A stretch of DNA of 64,000 nt from assembly GCA_046263755.1 (NCBI GenBank), contig JBJYZC010000009.1:1-64000 (forward strand). Reading direction: 5' to 3'. Below the pieces are notes generated by a model. It was given only the letters and a program-made list of their open reading frames with translations. It did not search any database and had not been told where the DNA came from. The stretch is from Lachnocurva sp029100405. GTDB lineage: Bacteria > Bacillota > Clostridia > Lachnospirales > Lachnospiraceae. Below, piece by piece: positions 16,850 through 25,150 of the stretch (the first letter of the stretch is position 1; every line of letters begins with the position of its first letter). The position numbers and the translations under genes were made by a program.

Positions 16850-16898
16850 TAGACAGTTGGAAGAATTTGTAAGATAATAATTCCGTGTGTACGGAATT
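16850..16898 (+). promoter_or_regulatory. Promoter with perfect palindromic operator for the scaffold/GGGtGRT unit
   Basis: TAGACA (16850-16855), exactly 17 bp, then GATAAT (16873-16878) form a good promoter. Directly after the -10 is AATTCCGT-GTGT-ACGGAATT (16879-16898), an inverted repeat with perfect 8-bp arms covering the expected transcription start, a classic repressor position. A second palindrome, AAATACCGGTATTT, lies at 16820-16833, just upstream of the -35. The regulator is unknown. Confidence 0.65.
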
Positions 16899-16981
16899 GA
16901 ATCGGGTACTTCTGCTGGACTTTTTCTGCTCAGCAGGTCCTGTCTGTATTCGATTCCATGTTCGAAGAAAGGAGTTCATGA

Positions 16982-17674
16982 ATGAAATACACAGCAGAAG
17001 TTGAAAACATGTGCCCCGTAACAAAGGGTGCAAAGCATGAGCCTGCTCCAATTCCTGAAGAAGGAAAATGGGTACATGCGAAGAAGATTGAGGATATTTC
17101 CGGTTTTACACATGGTGTGGGCTGGTGTGCTCCCCAGCAGGGTGCTTGTAAGCTCTCCCTGAATGTAAAGAATGGTGTCATCGAGGAAGCTCTGATCGAG
17201 ACCATCGGATGTTCCGGAATGACTCATTCCGCAGCTATGGCAGCAGAGATCCTTCAGGGAAAGACCATTCTCGAAGCTCTGAATACCGACCTTGTCTGCG
17301 ATGCAATTAACACTGCTATGCGTGAGCTTTTCCTGCAGATCGTTTACGGACGTACTCAGTCTGCATTCTCTGATGACGGTCTGTCCGTAGGTGCAGGACT
17401 TGAGGATCTTGGTAAGGGACTTCGTTCTCAGGTTGGTACCATGTACGGTACCAAGGCAAAGGGCGTTCGTTATCTGGAGATGACCGAGGGTTATGTAACA
17501 GAGATGGCACTGGATGCCAACAATGAAGTCATCGGTTACAAATATGTATCTCTTGGTAAGATGACCGACTTCATCAAGAAGGGCGATGATCCGAATACTG
17601 CCTGGGAGAAGGCAAAGGGTCAGTACGGCCGTATTGATGATGCTGTTAAGTTCATCGATCCTCGTAAAGAGTAA
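16982..17674 (+). CDS. NifU/IscU-like iron-sulfur scaffold-related protein (partner of GGGtGRT protein)
   Basis: This 230-residue protein shows an IscU-like core: WCAPQQGACKLSLNVKNGVI (49-68) and ETIGCSGMTHSAAMAAEILQGKT (73-95) match the usual scaffold order of Cys, beta strands, GC..SA and GKT. Cysteines are at 11, 49, 56, 77 and 106. After residue 120 it departs from IscU, with a C-terminal extension (YGRTQSAFSDDGL, then a beta-rich part ending KFIDPRKE). It is 20 bp from the next gene, shares its promoter and uses the same strongly biased codons (CGT for Arg, GGT for Gly), suggesting high expression. A role in holding or delivering Fe-S clusters is inferred from the fold only. Confidence 0.75.
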   Translation: MKYTAEVENMCPVTKGAKHEPAPIPEEGKWVHAKKIEDISGFTHGVGWCAPQQGACKLSLNVKNGVIEEALIETIGCSGMTHSAAMAAEILQGKTILEALNTDLVCDAINTAMRELFLQIVYGRTQSAFSDDGLSVGAGLEDLGKGLRSQVGTMYGTKAKGVRYLEMTEGYVTEMALDANNEVIGYKYVSLGKMTDFIKKGDDPNTAWEKAKGQYGRIDDAVKFIDPRKE

Positions 17675-17693
17675 TTAAGGAAAGGAGATACAA

Positions 17694-18704
17694 ATGGCTT
17701 TATTTGAAAACTATGAGGCACGTATCGATCAGATCAATGCCGCTCTGAATAAATACGGTATCAAGGATATCGAAGAAGCAGAGAAGATCACTAAGGATGC
17801 CGGCCTTGATGTATATCACATGGTTGAAGGCATTCAGGGTATCTGCTTTGAGAATGCCAAGTGGGCTTACACCGTAGGCGCAGCAATCGCTATCAAGAAG
17901 GGCTGCCGTCGTGCAGCTGATGCTGCAGCAGCAATCGGTGAAGGTCTTCAGTCCTTCTGTATTCCGGGTTCTGTAGCAGACCATCGTAAGGTTGGTCTTG
18001 GCCATGGTAATCTTGGTAAGATGCTTCTGGAAGAAGAGACCGAGTGCTTCTGCTTCCTGGCAGGTCATGAGTCCTTCGCAGCAGCAGAAGGTGCGATCGG
18101 TATTGCTAATAATGCAAACAAGGTTCGTAAGAACCCTCTTCGTGTTATCCTGAATGGTCTTGGTAAGGACGCAGCTCAGATCATCTCCCGTATCAACGGA
18201 TTCACCTACGTCGAGACTCAGTATGATTACAAGGCTGCTAAGCTGAATATCGTTTCTGAGACTCCATTCTCTAACGGTCCTCGTGCTAAGGTTAAGTGCT
18301 ATGGCGCTGACGATGTACAGGAAGGTGTTGCTATCATGTGGCATGAGAATGTCGGCGTATCCATCACCGGTAACTCTACCAACCCGACACGTTTCCAGCA
18401 TCCGGTAGCAGGTACTTACAAGAAGGAGAGAATCGAAGCTGGTAAGCCTTACTTCTCCGTAGCATCCGGCGGTGGTACCGGACGTACTCTTCATCCGGAT
18501 AACATGGCAGCAGGTCCTGCTTCCTATGGTATGACTGATACTATGGGACGTATGCATTCCGATGCACAGTTCGCAGGTTCTTCCTCCGTTCCGGCTCACG
18601 TAGAGATGATGGGTCTGATCGGTATGGGCAACAACCCTATGGTTGGTGCAACCGTAGCTGTAGCCGTTTCTGTTGAAGAAGCAGCAAAGGCAGGAAAGTT
18701 CTGA
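17694..18704 (+). CDS. GGGtGRT family protein, function unknown
   Basis: This 336-residue protein carries the family hallmark GGGTGRT at 259-265 (VASGGGTGRTLHPDN). It is soluble, with no membrane segments, and is rich in Gly-Ala stretches: EGLQSFCIPGSVADHRKVGLGHGNLGKM (about 83-110), a C-x-C at 118-120 and HPDNMAAGPASYGMTD after the motif. The family is named for the motif; I know of no assigned activity. It lies 20 bp after the scaffold-like gene and ends at a strong terminator, so the pair forms a two-gene operon. The Gly-rich, His- and Cys-containing motifs would suit nucleotide or metal-cofactor binding, but that is a guess. Confidence 0.85.
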   Translation: MALFENYEARIDQINAALNKYGIKDIEEAEKITKDAGLDVYHMVEGIQGICFENAKWAYTVGAAIAIKKGCRRAADAAAAIGEGLQSFCIPGSVADHRKVGLGHGNLGKMLLEEETECFCFLAGHESFAAAEGAIGIANNANKVRKNPLRVILNGLGKDAAQIISRINGFTYVETQYDYKAAKLNIVSETPFSNGPRAKVKCYGADDVQEGVAIMWHENVGVSITGNSTNPTRFQHPVAGTYKKERIEAGKPYFSVASGGGTGRTLHPDNMAAGPASYGMTDTMGRMHSDAQFAGSSSVPAHVEMMGLIGMGNNPMVGATVAVAVSVEEAAKAGKF

Positions 18705-18741
18705 TTTAACCGAGACTGGAAAATTCAGAAGTAAATAATAG

Positions 18742-18780
18742 AGGGCATGTGAAAATATTGTTTTCACATGCCCTTATTTT
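18742..18780 (+). terminator. Terminator of the scaffold/GGGtGRT operon
   Basis: AGGGCATGTGAAAA pairs with TTTTCACATGCCCT (14 bp, perfect), with a 5-nt loop and TATTTT following. Confidence 0.93.
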
Positions 18781-18824
18781 CTGCTTTTCTAGTTTGTCAT
18801 CGTCAAATATCGTGATGGAAGTCA

Positions 18825-18963
18825 TTTTTTCATTTTACGATAGTGGTAAGGCTTGTCTAGAGGGCGATTATCGTAAGAGAAGTCACTTTTAAAAAATCCG
18901 ATAGTGAAACACGACCCTCACTATCGGATTTTCCAACTCGCTTTGTATTACGATAAATGAAGC
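18825..18963. repeat. Intergenic repeat family, copy A
   Basis: It contains TTTTACGATAGTGG, ATTATCGTAAGAGAAG, the hairpin AAAATCCGATAGTG/CACTATCGGATTTT (18893-18906 and 18919-18932) and GTATTACGATAAATG (18945-18959). The same hairpin arms and TATTACGATAA signature recur at 32081-32400, and the TATTACGATA signature recurs at 42484-42556. Confidence 0.8.
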
Positions 18964-18994
18964 TGGAATCAGCCGAATTTCAGGTCATCACTAC

Positions 18995-19603
18995 TTAGAG
19001 CGGTCGAAAGTCGCTTGCCGGATGCTTGCATACCGGGCAGATGAAGTCAGGCGGCAGAACTTCACCCTCATAGATGTATCCGCAGATGGTACAGATCCAG
19101 CCCTTTTTCGCAGGAGCCGGCTGTGGCTTCGGTTTGATATGGGCAAAGTAGTAGGAATAGCTGACCGAAGGATCCGAACCGAGGATAGCTCCGTCGACGA
19201 GATCCGCAATGAAAAGCGTATGGCTTCCGACGTCGATGCTTTGGATCACTTTGCAGGACAGATAGGCGTTGGTTTGGTCTGTGAGATAGGCAATGCCGTT
19301 TTCCGACCGGGCGAAAGAAACGGGTGCCATCTTGTCCACATCTCTTCCCGACTGGAAACCAAAATTTTGAAAGGTAGCAAAGCTGGCCTTCTCTGTCAGA
19401 ATGGAGACATTGAAAGCCTTGGTTTTCAGTATCATGTCATGGGTGTAATTGGCCTTGTTTACGGAGATTGCAATCCGGTCGGGATTACTTGCAACCTGCG
19501 TTACGGTGTTAATTACACATCCATTGTCCTTGTCCCCGTCACGCGCAGTCAGGATGAAGAGACCATAAGTAAGATTGTGGAGCACTTTATTATCCATAGA
19601 CAT
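18995..19603 (-). CDS. Flavin reductase-rubredoxin fusion (high-molecular-weight rubredoxin, Hrb-like)
   Basis: Residues about 1-155 form an FMN-binding flavin reductase domain (LTYGLFILTARDGDKDNGCVINTVTQVASNPDRIAISVNK). After a Pro-rich linker (KPKPQPAPAKK) comes a C-terminal rubredoxin with WICTICGYIYEG and FICPVCKHP, the two CxxC iron ligands. In acetogens and other anaerobes such fusions pass electrons from NAD(P)H to flavodiiron proteins that reduce O2 or NO. No flavodiiron gene is in the window. AGGAGG lies 3 nt before ATG 19603 and 9 nt before ATG 19597 (MDNKV), so the second start is equally likely. It reads convergently toward the GGGtGRT operon. Confidence 0.92.
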   Translation of the reverse strand: MSMDNKVLHNLTYGLFILTARDGDKDNGCVINTVTQVASNPDRIAISVNKANYTHDMILKTKAFNVSILTEKASFATFQNFGFQSGRDVDKMAPVSFARSENGIAYLTDQTNAYLSCKVIQSIDVGSHTLFIADLVDGAILGSDPSVSYSYYFAHIKPKPQPAPAKKGWICTICGYIYEGEVLPPDFICPVCKHPASDFRPL

Positions 19604-19741
19604 ACACCTCCTTTGGATGCTGGATCAAAATGATATATCCATTATAACCGAAAGAAGGGAGATTGTGCTATGATGTTTGTAGTTTCCTTTGATGTGAAAC
19701 TCATGTAAACAAATGAACGGATAAAAGAATGGAGAGGAAAG

Positions 19742-19954
19742 ATGCGCTCAATTCTAATCAAAGACACAACACGTGAAGAAAGAATACAAATTGTAAACCA
19801 GGCACTAAATGTTTGCGGTCAGGAATGCGGGTTCTGTAACGGCTGTGACAATATGGGCGGCGGCCTGGTGGATGCCTATTATCAGCCCTACATCGATGGA
19901 AAGAAGGAGATCCGGGAACTCAACGCAGAATACCGGCCAGGTCTGGTCAGATGA
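19742..19954 (+). CDS. Small Cys-rich conserved protein, function unknown
   Basis: This 70-residue protein has a charged N-terminus (MRSILIKDTTREERIQIV) and a tight cysteine cluster, C25-x3-C29-x2-C32-x2-C35 (NVCGQECGFCNGCDN), that could bind zinc or an Fe-S cluster. The last third reads YQPYIDGKKEIRELNAEYR. I recall similar short proteins in Lachnospiraceae but no function. AGAGG lies before the ATG. Its stop overlaps the asparaginase start as ATGA, so the two genes are translationally coupled. Confidence 0.75.
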   Translation: MRSILIKDTTREERIQIVNQALNVCGQECGFCNGCDNMGGGLVDAYYQPYIDGKKEIRELNAEYRPGLVR

Positions 19955-20952
19955 AAAAGATCCTGATCATTGCAACCGGCGGCACCATCGCCTGCGTACA
20001 GAGCGAAGTCGGCCTTCGCCCGGAACTGGACGGGGAAGAGCTTTTGAAATATATACCGGACTTGAAGAACCGCTATAGGCTTGACTGTCTCCAGCTTTGT
20101 AATATTGATTCCACCAACATGACGCCGGAAGTCTGGGGAAAGATCGTCTGTGCAGTGAAAGAGCATTATTTGGCTTACGATGGTTTTGTGATCTGTCATG
20201 GTACCGATACGCTGGCCTATACATCCGCAGCACTTTCTTATATGATTCGGAATTCAAACAAACCGATCGTCCTTACCGGTGCCCAGAAACCGATCAATCT
20301 CGACAGCACGGATGCCAGGACCAATCTGTCCGATTCCATTATTTATGCCGCGGATGACGGATCGACCGGAGTCTCTGTGGTCTTCGGCGGCAAAGTCATT
20401 GCCGGAACCAGAGCCAAGAAGACCAGAGCGCACAGCTTCAATGCCTTTTCCAGTGTGAATTTCCCGGCACTGGCAGTGATCCGGGACGGAAGGATCATAC
20501 GCTATATTCCCTGTAAGAAATTTCAGGAGCCGGTTCAATTCACAGAGAAGGTTTGTGACAGTGTCGTTGTCCTGAAACTGATTCCCGGAATCAAGCCGGA
20601 CATCCTGGAATACCTCTTCCTGCATTACGACTGCCTGGTCATCGAGAGCTTTGGCGTGGGCGGTATCCCGAAGAATCTGGTCGATGCCTTCTATCAGGAG
20701 ATGGAAAAATGGATCTCCAAAGGGAAGATCGTCATTATGGCTACTCAGGTCGTCAATGAGGGCAGCGATATGGAAGTCTATGAAGTTGGCCAGAAGATCA
20801 AGAATGACTTCAATTTACTGGAAGCATATGATATGACTTTGGAGGCGACCATTACAAAGATGATGTATTTGATGGAAGTCTGCAAAGGCAATTATATCGA
20901 GATCTACGACGGATTCTATAAAGAGATCAACTACGATACGGTCTATAACTAA
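19951..20952 (+). CDS. ansA: Type I (cytoplasmic) L-asparaginase
   Basis: This 333-residue protein has both asparaginase signatures: IIATGGTIAC near residue 8, with the nucleophilic Thr, and ICHGTDTLAYT near 83, with the second catalytic Thr. The length, the absence of a signal peptide and the VLTGAQKPINLDSTDARTNL stretch fit the cytoplasmic AnsA type. It hydrolyses asparagine to aspartate and ammonia. It overlaps the small Cys-rich gene by 4 bp. Aspartate could feed the asd branch, but no shared regulation is visible. Confidence 0.94.
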   Translation: MKKILIIATGGTIACVQSEVGLRPELDGEELLKYIPDLKNRYRLDCLQLCNIDSTNMTPEVWGKIVCAVKEHYLAYDGFVICHGTDTLAYTSAALSYMIRNSNKPIVLTGAQKPINLDSTDARTNLSDSIIYAADDGSTGVSVVFGGKVIAGTRAKKTRAHSFNAFSSVNFPALAVIRDGRIIRYIPCKKFQEPVQFTEKVCDSVVVLKLIPGIKPDILEYLFLHYDCLVIESFGVGGIPKNLVDAFYQEMEKWISKGKIVIMATQVVNEGSDMEVYEVGQKIKNDFNLLEAYDMTLEATITKMMYLMEVCKGNYIEIYDGFYKEINYDTVYN

Positions 20953-21106
20953 AGAGAATCAGACCTCTTTTTCAAAAGAATAACTGCAAGATTTGACTAC
21001 TATTCTTCATGATTTGGAGAGCATTGGAAACTGAATGAAGCTACAATGGTTTCGTAAAGAGAAGAAGAAAAGTAGAAAAAATCAAAAAGAAAAGAGGATG
21101 ATGATT

Positions 21107-21283
21107 ATGACAACAATCACGATGAATCCGGTAATCAATACAAAGAAGAATGTACGTCCTGTAAAGAAAGAATCTTTCTTAAGAAAGATCTGGAATGCAG
21201 TAAAAGAATCCTATATCGAGTACGCAACCATGGTTTATGAGCCGAGGTACTACGCATACAGCAGACGGAAGATGGATCGCTAA
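21107..21283 (+). CDS. Small basic hypothetical protein
   Basis: This is a 58-residue basic protein if ATG 21107 is used, which has AGAGG 8 nt upstream. The open frame extends to 21035, but that part is Lys/Arg repeats without a ribosome binding site. The sequence has a polar N-terminus (NPVINTKKNVRPVKKES) and a Tyr-rich end (EYATMVYEPRYYAYSRRK). I do not recognise it. A perfect terminator 25 bp after the stop supports a real short transcript. Confidence 0.55.
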   Translation: MTTITMNPVINTKKNVRPVKKESFLRKIWNAVKESYIEYATMVYEPRYYAYSRRKMDR

Positions 21284-21307
21284 GATCTAAGATCCGACTA
21301 TCATCAT

Positions 21308-21338
21308 AACGGGCAGGAATTCCTGCCCGTTATTTTTT
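21308..21338 (+). terminator. Terminator after the small basic gene
   Basis: AACGGGCAGGA pairs with TCCTGCCCGTT (11 bp with no unpaired loop bases, so the innermost pairs open) and is followed by ATTTTTTTATTTTTTT. Confidence 0.92.
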
Positions 21339-21574
21339 TATTTTTTTAAAGATGAAGCTTTGGACCTTGCAGATTCATGGGAAACTTTTTCCCGTTAAAG
21401 CATTGAAAGTTTTTCGCACTTCTATGAAATCGACCGTAACAAAATGCCTGGAATAAGGTATAATGAAAAAATCGGGAATCATACAGTTGATACAATCATC
21501 CGACAAAGGATTTTCCCTTGTCGGCACTTAAGAATTTTTTGGATATCAGGGAAATCCCTTTGGATATATAAGTT

Positions 21575-22150
21575 ATGGATACAGTCGTACGAATTTCGGT
21601 CTATCTGATTGTGGCTATGGTGTTTTTTGTCATAGGATCTTCCATTTTAGATCTGACCGCCGCCCGCAAGGAAGAGAATCGATTAAGTCAAAATAAGGCC
21701 AGGCCGCAGAGCAAAATTCTAAGATTTACGGAAAGACACAGGATACAGATCAAAGCCATAATCCTTGGCATTATCATTTTCCTGATCCTGTATGAAACGG
21801 TTCTTTTCCGGCCGGTGACCTGCAGGAAATATGTATTTACGCCTTTTTACAGTTATCGCCTGGCCGGGCATGGAAGTAGCTATTACCTGGTCGAAGGAAT
21901 TTTGAACGTTCTCCTTTATGTGCCCTTTGGCTTTATGCTCCGCGCCAATTTCAAGAAGAAAAGGCTCTGTCAGATTGTTTTGATCGGCTGTCTCTTGTCT
22001 TTTTCCATCGAGACGATCCAGCTGATTTTCTGCATCGGCGTTTTTGAAACGGATGACATCATTAATAATACGCTGGGAACCTTATTGGGAGGAGTCTGTC
22101 ACCTGATCGGAGAAAATATAAAGCGTCGCCTTATGAACCGAAATAGTTGA
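21575..22150 (+). CDS. VanZ-like family membrane protein
   Basis: This 191-residue protein has helices at about 7-25, 58-78, 108-125, 133-150 and 165-180. It contains NVLLYVPFGFML and SIETIQLIFCIGVFETDDIINNTLGTLLGG, the conserved VanZ pattern of a Glu in a helix followed by an Asp-Asp-Asn turn. VanZ proteins are linked to low-level teicoplanin resistance, but most homologues have no known role. A TATAAT at 21459-21464 could be its -10, without a convincing -35. No strong ribosome binding site precedes the ATG. Confidence 0.85.
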   Translation: MDTVVRISVYLIVAMVFFVIGSSILDLTAARKEENRLSQNKARPQSKILRFTERHRIQIKAIILGIIIFLILYETVLFRPVTCRKYVFTPFYSYRLAGHGSSYYLVEGILNVLLYVPFGFMLRANFKKKRLCQIVLIGCLLSFSIETIQLIFCIGVFETDDIINNTLGTLLGGVCHLIGENIKRRLMNRNS

Positions 22151-22214
22151 AATACGAGCCCGATCATAAAACCCGGGGCTCCAGAGGAAGTATGGGAAGA
22201 GGAGGAAAAAAATT

Positions 22215-23735
22215 ATGTTTACCGGAACCTGGTGGTCACTGATGCCGCCCATTGTTGCAATTGTATTAGCCCTGCTGACGAAGGAGGTCTATATTTCCCT
22301 CTTCGCAGGATGTGCCCTGGGAGCCCTCCTGGCAGCGAATTTCCATCCCTGGGCAGCTTTCGATACGCTGTTTCATATCATGATCGACAGCGTGGATTTC
22401 TCGATTCTCATGTTTATGATCCTTCTCGGCATGATCGTCATGCTGATGCAGGAGTCGGGCGGGACCCGGGCTTACGGTGAATGGGCAGTGAAACATCTGA
22501 AATCCAAGCGTGCAGCACTGGTTGCAACATCGCTTCTTGGCGTTTTGATCTTCGTGGATGACTACTTCAACTGCCTGACTGTCGGCTCCGTCATGCGGCC
22601 GGTCACAGACAAATATCAAGTCAGCCGGGCGAAACTTGCCTATATCATCGATGCGACAGCAGCGCCGGTCTGCATTATTGCCCCGATTTCTTCCTGGGCA
22701 GCGGCGGTCAATTCCTATGTACCCAAGGGCAGTTCCATGTCCGGTTTCCAGATGTTCGTTTCGACCATTCCCTTTAACCTCTATGCAATCCTGACGATCT
22801 ATATGGTCTTCTTTACTTCGATCGCAGGTTTTGATTTCGGCCTTATGAAGGTGCACGAGAGAAATGCAGCCCATGGCGATCTCTTTACTTCCGGCGGCGA
22901 AGCTTTCCGGAATCAGAAGGTAACGGATCCGACCGAGGGTGGAAAGTATGCCAAGGGTAAGGTTTCGGATCTGGTTCTTCCAATGGTCGTAATGATTGGA
23001 ACTGCCATCGGTGCCATGATCTGGACCGGTCATCTGAACGGCGGAAAGAATCTGATCGAGGATTTCGCCAATTGCTCTTCTTCCGAATCCCTGGTTTTTG
23101 CCGGGCTTATTACAGTAGCTTTTCTTCTGATCTATTATCTGCCGCGTAGAGTGATCGGCTTTAAGGATTTCATGAATTCGGTACCGGAAGGCGGAAAACT
23201 GATGATGCCGGCCATTCTGATCCTGACTTTGGCCTGGACTCTGAAGGGAACGACAGATAAACTGGGACTGGGTGACTTTGTCCGGGATTCCATCAATCTC
23301 TCTTCCGGCTGGGCTCGCTTTATTCCGGTCATCATTTTCCTGATTGCGATTTTCATTGCCTTCTCATCCGGCACCTCCTGGGGAACCTTCGCCATTCTGG
23401 TTCCGATCGTTGTCAATATGTTCTCGAAGAGCGATGAAAAGATGATGATTCTTTCGGTTGCAGCTGTTCTGGCAGGCGCAGTCTGCGGAGATCATGTTTC
23501 TCCGATCTCGGATACGACGATCATGTCGAGTTCCGGCGCCCAGAGTAATCACATCAATCATGTCCAGACCCAGATGCAGTACGCCCTGGTTGTTGTTTTG
23601 GTTTGTATCGTTGGATATATCATCGGAGGCTTTACCGAGAACTGGCTCATTACTCTTTCATCTTCATTGATCCTGCTTACGATCGTTTTGCTTGTGATCC
23701 GTAAGCGGAGCCTGGCAGAGGAAGAAAACTCCTGA
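22215..23735 (+). CDS. NhaC-family Na+/H+ (or amino acid/H+) antiporter
   Basis: This 506-residue integral membrane protein has about 11-12 hydrophobic segments. FVDDYFNCLTVGSVMRPVTDKYQVSRAKLAY and SSGTSWGTFAILVPI are hallmarks of the NhaC/YjcE superfamily. It exchanges cations, or in some relatives organic acids or amino acids, for protons or sodium; the substrate cannot be set from sequence. It precedes the azlC-azlD pair by 15 bp and may share its transcript. GGAGG-rich DNA lies before the ATG. A GAGCCC...GGGCTC hairpin without a T-run lies at 22157-22181. Confidence 0.88.
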   Translation: MFTGTWWSLMPPIVAIVLALLTKEVYISLFAGCALGALLAANFHPWAAFDTLFHIMIDSVDFSILMFMILLGMIVMLMQESGGTRAYGEWAVKHLKSKRAALVATSLLGVLIFVDDYFNCLTVGSVMRPVTDKYQVSRAKLAYIIDATAAPVCIIAPISSWAAAVNSYVPKGSSMSGFQMFVSTIPFNLYAILTIYMVFFTSIAGFDFGLMKVHERNAAHGDLFTSGGEAFRNQKVTDPTEGGKYAKGKVSDLVLPMVVMIGTAIGAMIWTGHLNGGKNLIEDFANCSSSESLVFAGLITVAFLLIYYLPRRVIGFKDFMNSVPEGGKLMMPAILILTLAWTLKGTTDKLGLGDFVRDSINLSSGWARFIPVIIFLIAIFIAFSSGTSWGTFAILVPIVVNMFSKSDEKMMILSVAAVLAGAVCGDHVSPISDTTIMSSSGAQSNHINHVQTQMQYALVVVLVCIVGYIIGGFTENWLITLSSSLILLTIVLLVIRKRSLAEEENS

Positions 23736-23750
23736 TAGGAGAGGTAGGAC

Positions 23751-24455
23751 ATGACTTCATTGAAGTGGTTTCGCAAAGGTATGAAAAACGGGATCCCGAT
23801 TGCAGCCGGCTATTTCGCTGTTTCTTTCGCACTCGGAATAGCCGCGAAGAATGTGGGAATGGATGCCATTCAGGCAGGATATATGTCCCTAAGCATGCTG
23901 GCTTCGGCCGGTGAATTTGCGGCTATCAGCCTGATCGGCTCGGCTGCCGGAATTCTGGAAGCGATTCTTACGACCATTGTTGTAAATATGCGTTACTTCT
24001 TGATGAGTGTCAGCCTGACCCAGAAACTTTCCGAAGAGGTCCGCCCCTTGCACCGCTTTCTCCTGCCGCTCTTTATCACAGATGAGATCTTCGGCCTGTC
24101 CGCAACGGTAGAGGGAGATCTGAAACCTGCCTATACCTACGGAATTGCTTTGCCCTCCGTAGCCGGTTGGACGGCCGGAACGGTTTTGGGTGTCATTGTC
24201 GGAAATATCTTACCGGCCTGGGCCGGCAATGCTCTGGGTGTTGCCATGTATGGAATGTTCCTTGCGATTGTGATTCCGCCTGCCAAAACCGACCACTTCA
24301 TCGGACTTCTGGTGGCACTCTCAATGGCATTGAGTTTCCTTTGTTCGGTATTGCCCTATATTTCGAAAATCGGATCCGGTTTTCGAATCATTATCCTGAC
24401 GCTTCTGCTTTCGGCACTGGCTGCCTGGATCAAGCCTCGGGAGGTGGAAGTATAA
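23751..24455 (+). CDS. azlC: AzlC family branched-chain amino acid exporter, large subunit
   Basis: This 234-residue protein has seven to eight hydrophobic segments. GIPIAAGYFAVSFALGIAAKNVGMDAIQAGYMSLSMLASAGEFAAISL is the typical AzlC N-terminal region, and NMRYFLMSVSL is also conserved. AzlC and AzlD together export branched-chain amino acids or analogues. TAGGAGAGG lies upstream. Its stop overlaps the azlD start (TAATG). Confidence 0.93.
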   Translation: MTSLKWFRKGMKNGIPIAAGYFAVSFALGIAAKNVGMDAIQAGYMSLSMLASAGEFAAISLIGSAAGILEAILTTIVVNMRYFLMSVSLTQKLSEEVRPLHRFLLPLFITDEIFGLSATVEGDLKPAYTYGIALPSVAGWTAGTVLGVIVGNILPAWAGNALGVAMYGMFLAIVIPPAKTDHFIGLLVALSMALSFLCSVLPYISKIGSGFRIIILTLLLSALAAWIKPREVEV

Positions 24456-24763
24456 TGCGTATTTATCTTATGATCACGGTGATCGCATTGACGATCTATG
24501 CCATCCGGCTTTCGCCTTTCCTTTTTATTCGAAAGCCGATCAAGAACCGTTTTATCCGGTCCTTCCTGTTTTATGTACCTTATGTTACTCTGTCTGTGAT
24601 GACTTTTCCGGCCATTCTGACAGCGACCGGAAATATGATTTCCGGCCTGGCAGCTCTTCTTGCAGGGCTTTTCGTTGCCTGGATCTGGGGGGATCTCTTT
24701 GCCGTAGCCCTGTCCTGCTGTGGGGCAGTCTTCTTGACAGAGTGGATCATGAAATTGTTTTAA
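24455..24763 (+). CDS. azlD: AzlD family branched-chain amino acid exporter, small subunit
   Basis: This 102-residue protein has three to four helices and the AzlD pattern AIRLSPFLFIRKP near the N-terminus and VPYVTLSVMTFPAIL in the middle. The start is set by overlap: the azlC TAA shares its last A with ATG 24455, and GGGAGGTGGAAG lies just upstream. A longer open frame that begins inside azlC is out of frame with azlC and not real. Confidence 0.93.
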   Translation: MRIYLMITVIALTIYAIRLSPFLFIRKPIKNRFIRSFLFYVPYVTLSVMTFPAILTATGNMISGLAALLAGLFVAWIWGDLFAVALSCCGAVFLTEWIMKLF

Positions 24764-24832
24764 ATTTTTTGTCAAACCAGTTGGGAAATATAGACCGGTT
24801 CGTTTCGTAAGTGATAGAAAGAGAGGTTTCTT

Positions 24833-25150
24833 ATGGTAAAGCATATTATTTTGTGGCAGTTGAAGGATGAGTATTCCGAAGAAGAGAAGAAGGAGATCCG
24901 GAGGGGCATAAAGGATGGTCTGGAAGGCCTGGTCGGGAAAGTACCGGGGCTTCTCGAAGTGCATGTTGAGACTGAACCCCTGCCTTCGTCCAATGCAGAT
25001 GTCTGCCTGAATTGTACTCTGGTGGATGAAAATGCACTGAAGACTTATGCCACACATCCCAGTCACCTGGAAGTTGCCAATGGGAAGGTCCGTCCCTATA
25101 CCAAGAACCGTGTCTGCATGGATTTTGAAATTCCCTCTTACAAGGCATAA
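24833..25150 (+). CDS. Dabb family (stress-responsive alpha/beta barrel) protein
   Basis: This 105-residue protein starts MVKHIILWQLKDEYSEEE, the usual Dabb opening with its His, and has TYATHPSHLEVANGKV near residue 80. The dimeric ferredoxin-like alpha/beta barrel is used by stress proteins and by a few cyclases; most members have no known reaction. GAGAGG lies upstream. It is followed by aroD with 100 bp between them. Confidence 0.85.
   Translation: MVKHIILWQLKDEYSEEEKKEIRRGIKDGLEGLVGKVPGLLEVHVETEPLPSSNADVCLNCTLVDENALKTYATHPSHLEVANGKVRPYTKNRVCMDFEIPSYKA

Noticed and set aside
17700..18767. 355-codon minus-strand frame antisense to the GGGtGRT gene
   Set aside because: It is long because of biased codon use in the sense gene; it has no ribosome binding site, covers the terminator and resembles no family.
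24167..24763. 198-codon frame starting inside azlC
   Set aside because: Only its last 102 codons are azlD; the earlier part is azlC in the wrong frame.
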